A DNA stretch of 64,000 nucleotides, taken from NCBI GenBank assembly GCA_007244375.1, contig SCVW01000046.1, positions 124,001 through 188,000 on the forward strand, written 5' to 3'. The translations under genes were made by a program, and so were the position numbers. Within the stretch, counting starts at the first letter, position 1. Every line of letters begins with the position of its first letter. The notes beneath the pieces were generated by a model that was not told the DNA's origin, ran no database searches, and saw only the letters and a program-made list of their open reading frames with translations. This stretch comes from Smithella sp. (GTDB lineage Bacteria; Desulfobacterota; Syntrophia; Syntrophales; Smithellaceae). Of this stretch, positions 59,103-64,000 are shown piece by piece.

Positions 59103-60848
59103 GTGAAAAAGAGCCTTTTTTATAAAATATTTTTCAGCTATCTGGTCATCATTTGCATATCTTTTTTCCTTTTAGATATATTCATGCGCGATGAGGTCAG
59201 AAAAGTCCTTACTTCGCGGATTGAAAATGAATTAATTTCTTACGCCAATCTTATTGACCTGACTTTTTCGGGAAAAACTTCCGGACAAGTCAAGAAAATT
59301 GCAGAGATATCTGATTCCAGAGTAACACTGATAGATACGCGAGGTAAGGTATTCGCTGATTCGGAAAAAGATGTAGCCTTGCTGGAAAATCATTTTAATC
59401 GTCCTGAAATACAGGAAGCCCGGCTTCGTGGTATGGGTAAGTCTGTTCGATTCAGTGAGTCCATCGGCATAGATATGCTCTACGTTGCTGTTGCCGTTAA
59501 AGATGGTCAGGGTATTCAAGGGTACATCAGAATGGCACGTCCTCTGAATGACGTGCAGAACGTTATCGACAAAGTATACCAATATATTCTCCTGACAATA
59601 TTCGTCGTCGCGATTATTGCACTCGGAATAGCGTTATTCTTTTCCTATCGTTTGTATGAGCCAATCAACACCATGAAGCAATTTACCGAAAAGTTACGAC
59701 GGGGAGAACCGGTTGGTTCAATCATTATAGGGACTTCCGATGAAACAAGAACGCTGGCTGATAATATTAATTACCTTGTGGAGGAATTAAGGGATAAAAT
59801 AAAAGTTGCCAATGAAGAAAAAGGCAAATTGATGGCGGCCTTTACCAGCATGACCGAGGGTGTCCTGATTGTTAATTCTCAGGATTTGATAGAATTTATC
59901 AGCCCCGTTTTAAGCAATATGCTTGCGGTGCAATACGGCGATGTTCAAGGCAAGACGCTTATGGAGGCTTTCCGCAGTGTGGATTTGCAGAAGGTCTTCT
60001 CGGAATTTAAAGAAAAACGCGTGAATGTATCGCGAGAAATTGTTCTCGGAGGAATGGATCCTGTCATTCTAAACGTCAGCATTTCCGCTGTTTACGGATT
60101 ACCCGATGAAGAAAAGGCGATGATTGTCTTTCACGATGTTACGAGGCTCAAAAAACTCGAGCAGATTCGGATGGATTTTGTGGCCAATGTCACTCATGAA
60201 ATCAGGACGCCGTTGACGGCGATTATCGGCTATCTGGAAACAATCAAAACCGGTGATATAAATAATATCGAGGAGACAAAAAAATTTATAGACGTGAGTC
60301 TGAGGCAGGCCGAAAGACTAAACCGCCTTGTCGAAGATTTACTGACTATATCAAATATCGAAATGAAAGAGACCGTTCTTAACTTTGAAAGCGTTTCTCT
60401 GAGGGCAGCGGTAAACAATGTGATTTCCCTGATTCAGTCGAAGGCCAATCAAAAAAAGATAGTCCTTCATAACAACGTGCCCGATAATTTTATTCCGATA
60501 AAAGCCGACAGAGACAAGCTCACGCAAATACTAGTCAACATACTGGATAACGCCGTTAAATTCACGCCGGACGGCGGAAAAGTTGTCATTGAAGCGGAAA
60601 AATCTGAATTTTACGCCATCGTATCTGTAACCGATACGGGAAGTGGTGTGCCAAGCGATGAAGTACAACGCCTAGGCGAGCGTTTTTATCGCGTCGATAA
60701 ATCCCGTTCACGTGATCTGGGTGGCACCGGTCTTGGTTTGTCTATCGTTAAGCACCTGATGATCGCACATGCCGGCAGAATGGAAATTCAAAGCCAGTTG
60801 GGAAGAGGCACAAAAGTTTCTTTATTTTTTCCCTCTGTAAAAGCATAA
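59103..60848 (+). CDS. phoR: Phosphate regulon sensor histidine kinase PhoR
   Basis: A 581-residue membrane kinase: helix 1 (about 6-25), a periplasmic/extracytoplasmic region (about 26-160), helix 2 (about 162-182), HAMP, PAS (about 240-340), HisKA with H365 (THEIRTPLTAI) and HATPase (NILDNAVKFT; DTGSGVP; GGTGLGLSIV). A sizeable extracytoplasmic domain is absent in E. coli PhoR and resembles Gram-positive PhoR/PnpS. The start is GTG 59103 with GAGGA before it, ten bases after phoU; the open frame extends back into phoU. Confidence 0.94.
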   Translation: MKKSLFYKIFFSYLVIICISFFLLDIFMRDEVRKVLTSRIENELISYANLIDLTFSGKTSGQVKKIAEISDSRVTLIDTRGKVFADSEKDVALLENHFNRPEIQEARLRGMGKSVRFSESIGIDMLYVAVAVKDGQGIQGYIRMARPLNDVQNVIDKVYQYILLTIFVVAIIALGIALFFSYRLYEPINTMKQFTEKLRRGEPVGSIIIGTSDETRTLADNINYLVEELRDKIKVANEEKGKLMAAFTSMTEGVLIVNSQDLIEFISPVLSNMLAVQYGDVQGKTLMEAFRSVDLQKVFSEFKEKRVNVSREIVLGGMDPVILNVSISAVYGLPDEEKAMIVFHDVTRLKKLEQIRMDFVANVTHEIRTPLTAIIGYLETIKTGDINNIEETKKFIDVSLRQAERLNRLVEDLLTISNIEMKETVLNFESVSLRAAVNNVISLIQSKANQKKIVLHNNVPDNFIPIKADRDKLTQILVNILDNAVKFTPDGGKVVIEAEKSEFYAIVSVTDTGSGVPSDEVQRLGERFYRVDKSRSRDLGGTGLGLSIVKHLMIAHAGRMEIQSQLGRGTKVSLFFPSVKA

Positions 60849-60892
60849 TGATTCAATTGAGACAATTTGTTTGAAATATGAGGAGAAATATT

Positions 60893-61192
60893 ATGAGCAA
60901 CGAAACGCCTTGGTATTTGAAGAAATCACCTTTGGGCAATGCCTATCAGCATTTTTCTAACGTTGCCCGGCAAAAAACTGTTTTGGATGCAAAAACGAAA
61001 GAACTGATTAGATTATCCGTCGCATCCGTTTTCAGATGTAGTCATTGCACGGAACATCATATTAAAGATGCGCTTGATGCCGGAGCTACGAAAGAGGAAA
61101 TTTCAGAAGCTTTGCTTTTGGCGTCTTTGCAAGCTGCAGGCACGCAATTGAATTGGAGCAAGGAATTATTTGAAAAATATCTAAGAGATTAG
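60893..61192 (+). CDS. AhpD-like carboxymuconolactone decarboxylase-family protein
   Basis: A 99-residue protein with the redox Cys-x2-Cys and nearby His (FRCSHCTEHHIKDALDAGAT), the AhpD-type peroxidase active-site motif. GAGGAGA lies before ATG 60893; an in-frame ATG at 60878 overlaps that site. It follows phoR by 44 bases and may be cotranscribed. Role: probable thiol-dependent peroxide or redox function; a substrate cannot be named. Confidence 0.85.
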   Translation: MSNETPWYLKKSPLGNAYQHFSNVARQKTVLDAKTKELIRLSVASVFRCSHCTEHHIKDALDAGATKEEISEALLLASLQAAGTQLNWSKELFEKYLRD

Positions 61193-61285
61193 TTTAGATT
61201 ATTAAGTATCAGATAATTTTTTATATTGATATGTTAACATGATTCGCGGTAGAATAAAAATCTATAACTTCCTCTTAAAATGCTC

Positions 61286-61314
61286 TTGACACACCAGAAG
61301 ACGTTTCTTATAAT
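61286..61314 (+). promoter_or_regulatory. Perfect sigma-70 promoter before the PhoH-like gene
   Basis: TTGACA (61286-61291), exactly 17 bases, TATAAT (61309-61314). It gives an untranslated leader of about 120 bases in which I see no clear riboswitch or terminator. Confidence 0.85.
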
Positions 61315-61438
61315 TATTTTAACGGCAAGAAAGTTTTTATCAACTTGGTAACGAAACTGACTATATCGGATCAGGAGGTGTGCCCGCAAAACTTCTACTC
61401 TTTAGAGATAACAATTCATCATCCCCAGGAGCGATTTG

Positions 61439-62827
61439 ATGACGAATGCTAAAAAAGCTAAAGTGCGAACTATTGCAATGGAGATGGTCGAATCAGTAAA
61501 AAAAGCTCCGGAGAAATATTTTGTGGTGGACACGAGTGCTCTGGAATATGGAATGGATGTATTTGAAAAGCTACGTCAGGGTGGCCGTAATTGTGTGCTG
61601 ATTCCTTATGCGACGTGGGAAGAACTGGATAGTCATAAAACTGGAAACGATTTCAAGGCGGACATCGCCCGTAACGTCATTCGCAACATCCGTAATTTAT
61701 TCCGGGCAAAAGATCATTCCGTGCGGTTTTTTCAATATGATTTCAATCTGGTGAAAGATGCCGATCTCAAGATTGATAAAAACGACCATTGCATCATTGC
61801 CACTGCGATCAACGCTAAAAAGAAACTGAGCAAGGCAAAAGTTATTCTTGTTACACAGGACGCCGCTCTTGAAACTCTTGCCTTGAATTTCGGACTCGAT
61901 GTTCAGTCCGTCAAAATGCATCAAACGGAAATTAAACAGCACCACACCACCCGTACAACCGTCAATATTCAAAGGGACTGGATTTCCGATAAAACCTTTC
62001 CATTGAAACTTCCCGAAGCCAAACTGGCTGCCCAGCTGGAACAGGTTCGGTTTAATGAAGGCGTTGTTTGTTACTGCGATGTCGATGGTGTTTGGGGACC
62101 GGCCTTTGCCGCTGTACGTAAAGGCGATTATTTCCGTATTATCGATAAGGACATTAATCTGCTGGGGATAAGACCGCGTTCCAATAACGGTGACATCAAC
62201 TGGGCCCAGTTTATTGCCATGGATTTGCTGCGCGACGAATCTATACCTCTGGTTGCTCTCACCGGCAAGGCGGGAACAGCCAAAACCTTTCTTGCGCTGC
62301 TTGCCGCTTTTGAACAGGCGTCGCATTACCGGCAGATTCTGGTTAGCCGTGCCACAATCCAGTTGGGAAACAAGGATCGTCTGGGCTATTCGCCGGGAGA
62401 CATCGACGCAAAAATGAAGCCCTGGATGCATCCGATTTTCGACAATATCAATGCCATCAAAGGACTTGTTGACGATAGGACGAAAGATAAGATCAGCGAC
62501 TGGCTGGCTAACGGAAAAATCGAAATGCTGGATCTGGACAAGATTCGCGGCCGCTCCATTCAAAAATGTTATGTGATCGTCGATGAAATTCAGAATCTTC
62601 CGCCATCACATGTCAAAGCTATTGCGACGCGCAGTGGCGAGGGAACGAAAATGGTTTTCACCGGTGATTTTTCTTACGACCAGATTGATGTTCCCTGGCT
62701 CGACGAGCGCTCCAACGGTCTTTCCGTACTCAACGCGAAGATGACGGGCAGCCGTCTCTTCGGGAGCGTGCATCTGGATCAGGCCATCCGTTCGGAACTC
62801 ACCAAGGAAATTCTGGAGCGCTGGTAA
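61439..62827 (+). CDS. PIN-PhoH ATPase (YlaK-like)
   Basis: A 462-residue protein: an N-terminal PIN nuclease domain (about 25-155; acidic residues in VVDTSALEYG, YATWEELDSHK, NDHCIIATAI and TQDAALE) and a C-terminal PhoH helicase/ATPase domain (about 240-460). Walker A (276-283) reads GKAGTAKT with Ala281 where nearly all P-loops have Gly; Walker B is VIVDEIQNL, and the arginine-rich QAIRSEL follows. Such proteins may act as RNA helicase-nucleases. ATG 61439 has AGGAG before it. Confidence 0.9.
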   Translation: MTNAKKAKVRTIAMEMVESVKKAPEKYFVVDTSALEYGMDVFEKLRQGGRNCVLIPYATWEELDSHKTGNDFKADIARNVIRNIRNLFRAKDHSVRFFQYDFNLVKDADLKIDKNDHCIIATAINAKKKLSKAKVILVTQDAALETLALNFGLDVQSVKMHQTEIKQHHTTRTTVNIQRDWISDKTFPLKLPEAKLAAQLEQVRFNEGVVCYCDVDGVWGPAFAAVRKGDYFRIIDKDINLLGIRPRSNNGDINWAQFIAMDLLRDESIPLVALTGKAGTAKTFLALLAAFEQASHYRQILVSRATIQLGNKDRLGYSPGDIDAKMKPWMHPIFDNINAIKGLVDDRTKDKISDWLANGKIEMLDLDKIRGRSIQKCYVIVDEIQNLPPSHVKAIATRSGEGTKMVFTGDFSYDQIDVPWLDERSNGLSVLNAKMTGSRLFGSVHLDQAIRSELTKEILERW

Positions 62828-62879
62828 TAAAGAACTATATTGTTATAAATTACAAAGACCAGGATGACTTAATAACGAT

Positions 62880-63704
62880 ATGGAAAGTGTTATTGCTAAA
62901 GCGATAAAGTTGAAATGCCAGCCGGTGGCACTTTTGTGGTCTGCTGAAAAACCGGCGAATGCCATGCAGTTTGCCGAAGGTAAGTGGGGTTGCGTAATGT
63001 GGCTTGTTGTCCATGCTGCCAAGGGCAAGCCTGCGGTTGCCGATAAGAAAACATTCGGTTGCTTTGGCGGAGGCGTGGGATTGGGCTTTGGCAACCAGTA
63101 CAAGAATTTCCCCGGCGGAGAAGAAGGTTTTTGCCACTTTCTTTCCAATGGTAATGCCAAACGTCAAGGTGGAATGGAGATTGCCGAAAAAATCAAACCC
63201 TTCATGACCAAAGAAAGCTACGATAATTTCCTGCACGGTGAACGTTATATAAAAAGTCCTGACCTTGTTGAGAAATTTATCCGACAGCTGCCTTTAATGG
63301 AAATACCCTTGACCTACGTAGTTTTTAAGCCTTTATCTGATGTTGATATATCTAAAGAGAAACCACAGTCTGTGATTTTCTTCGTTAATCCCGATCAGCT
63401 TTCCGCACTGACGGTTTTGGTCAATTATGGGCGCGGCGATAATGAAAATGTAATTATTCCTTATGCTGCCGGATGCCAGACCATCGGCATTTATCCTTAT
63501 CGCGAAGATCAATCAATAAAGCCTCGTGCGGTTGTCGGTCTTACCGATCTTTCCGCCCGCGTTTATGTTCGCAAACAATTGGGCAATCCTAATTTTATGA
63601 CTTTTACTGTTCCTTACGCGTTTTTTGAAGAAATGGAACAAAACGTTGCTGGCTCATTTATGGAGCGTCACGCCTGGCAAAGCCTTTTATCTGATAATAA
63701 ATAA
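62880..63704 (+). CDS. DUF169 family protein
   Basis: A 274-residue soluble protein of the DUF169 (COG2043) group, common in archaea and anaerobic bacteria, function unknown. It shows the typical start (QPVALLWS), a CV-x-WL block with conserved cysteines (WGCVMWLV, FGCFGGGVGLGFG) and the later AAGCQTIGIYPY. It starts 52 bases after the PhoH-like gene; no link between them is evident. Confidence 0.85.
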   Translation: MESVIAKAIKLKCQPVALLWSAEKPANAMQFAEGKWGCVMWLVVHAAKGKPAVADKKTFGCFGGGVGLGFGNQYKNFPGGEEGFCHFLSNGNAKRQGGMEIAEKIKPFMTKESYDNFLHGERYIKSPDLVEKFIRQLPLMEIPLTYVVFKPLSDVDISKEKPQSVIFFVNPDQLSALTVLVNYGRGDNENVIIPYAAGCQTIGIYPYREDQSIKPRAVVGLTDLSARVYVRKQLGNPNFMTFTVPYAFFEEMEQNVAGSFMERHAWQSLLSDNK

Positions 63705-63863
63705 CTTCACTTGATAAAACCAATAATTTCAAAATCCTTTCGTATGATTGTTTGCCGGTAAAATTATCTGTATCTTAACCTATTCGTCATCATTGTGTAA
63801 CATAAAAAGTTTAAATGTGCCCCTAAATATCCCACTAGGGAAAATTCAATTTAGGAGGAAGAA

Positions 63864-64000
63864 ATGAAGAAATTTTGGTTGTTTTTGTTGTCACTGGGGT
63901 TGATCATGGCCTTCAGCGTGTCAGCTTTCGCGGTTGATGTTAAGGTAAGCGGAGAATACTACGCCGCCGGATTGTACTTAAACAAGACCAACGTAAATAA
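63864..64000 (+). CDS. Probable outer-membrane porin or beta-barrel protein, cut by window end
   Basis: Only the first 45 codons are present. They give a clear signal peptide (MKKFWLFLLSLGL, cleavage after AFA) and then alternating VDVKVSGEYYAAGLYLNKTN, typical of the first strand of Gram-negative porins. TTAGGAGGAA precedes the ATG. The start of a separate unit: a small CCCTA/TAGGG dyad lies upstream near 63820-63840. Confidence 0.65.
   Translation, partial: MKKFWLFLLSLGLIMAFSVSAFAVDVKVSGEYYAAGLYLNKTNVN

Noticed and set aside
61697-62563. Long open frame (about 288 codons) on the minus strand
   Set aside because: It lies fully opposite the well-recognised PIN-PhoH gene, has no family resemblance and no ribosome binding site of note; it is a reading-frame shadow.

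Overview
The window reads as a chromosomal segment of a Gram-negative anaerobe, most likely a member of the former Deltaproteobacteria (Desulfobacterota, perhaps Syntrophales such as Syntrophus or Smithella). The reasons are the moderate A+T content, outer-membrane functions (OmpA-like, TonB, a porin-like signal peptide), cobalamin-dependent methyl transfer proteins, a proteobacterial-type leucine attenuator and zinc-binding (C+) forms of several ribosomal proteins. The taxonomic call is inference from gene content and protein style, not from a marker comparison.

Layout. 1-3192 (minus): the start of a broken MFS transporter gene, a small lipoprotein, a DUF3047-OmpA fusion, pyrE and a TonB-like protein. 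3205-12775 (minus): a methyl-transfer region with a MetH lacking its activation domain, two separate stand-alone MetH-activation-domain proteins, a corrinoid protein, a uroporphyrinogen-decarboxylase-type methyltransferase and a TetR regulator with a visible promoter/operator. A large REC-PAS4-HD-GYP protein sits inside this region. 12826-17566 (minus): leuA-leuC-leuD-leuB behind a consensus promoter, a 39-residue leucine-rich leader peptide and an intrinsic terminator, a textbook attenuator that does not appear as a long reading frame. 17847-19235 (plus): a secreted beta-propeller protein built from about eleven 38-residue repeats.

19544-48464 (plus) is the transcription/translation superoperon: tRNA-Thr, Tyr, Gly, Thr, rpmG, tRNA-Trp, secE, nusG, rplKAJL, rpoBC, rpsL, rpsG, tuf, then the S10, spc and alpha operons ending with rplQ and a bidirectional terminator. 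fusA, the tufB copy and adk are absent from their usual places.

48545-53468 (minus) holds an unusual set: an unrecognised 817-residue protein, a phosphatidylserine-decarboxylase-like protein, a DksA/TraR-type zinc protein and an Lgt-like membrane protein, all tightly spaced or overlapping. 53722-60848 (plus) is a phosphate regulon: a small EF-Tu-domain-2-like protein, phoB, pstS, pstC, pstA, pstB, phoU, phoR, with a three-repeat Pho box before pstS. 60893-64000 (plus) holds an AhpD-like protein, a PIN-PhoH ATPase behind a perfect sigma-70 promoter, a DUF169 protein and the first codons of a probable porin cut by the window edge.

No CRISPR array, insertion sequence, prophage or rRNA gene was seen. 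The strongest candidates for undescribed biology are the leucine leader with its long-range pairing, the two split activation domains around the corrinoid module, and the four-gene cluster headed by the 817-residue protein.
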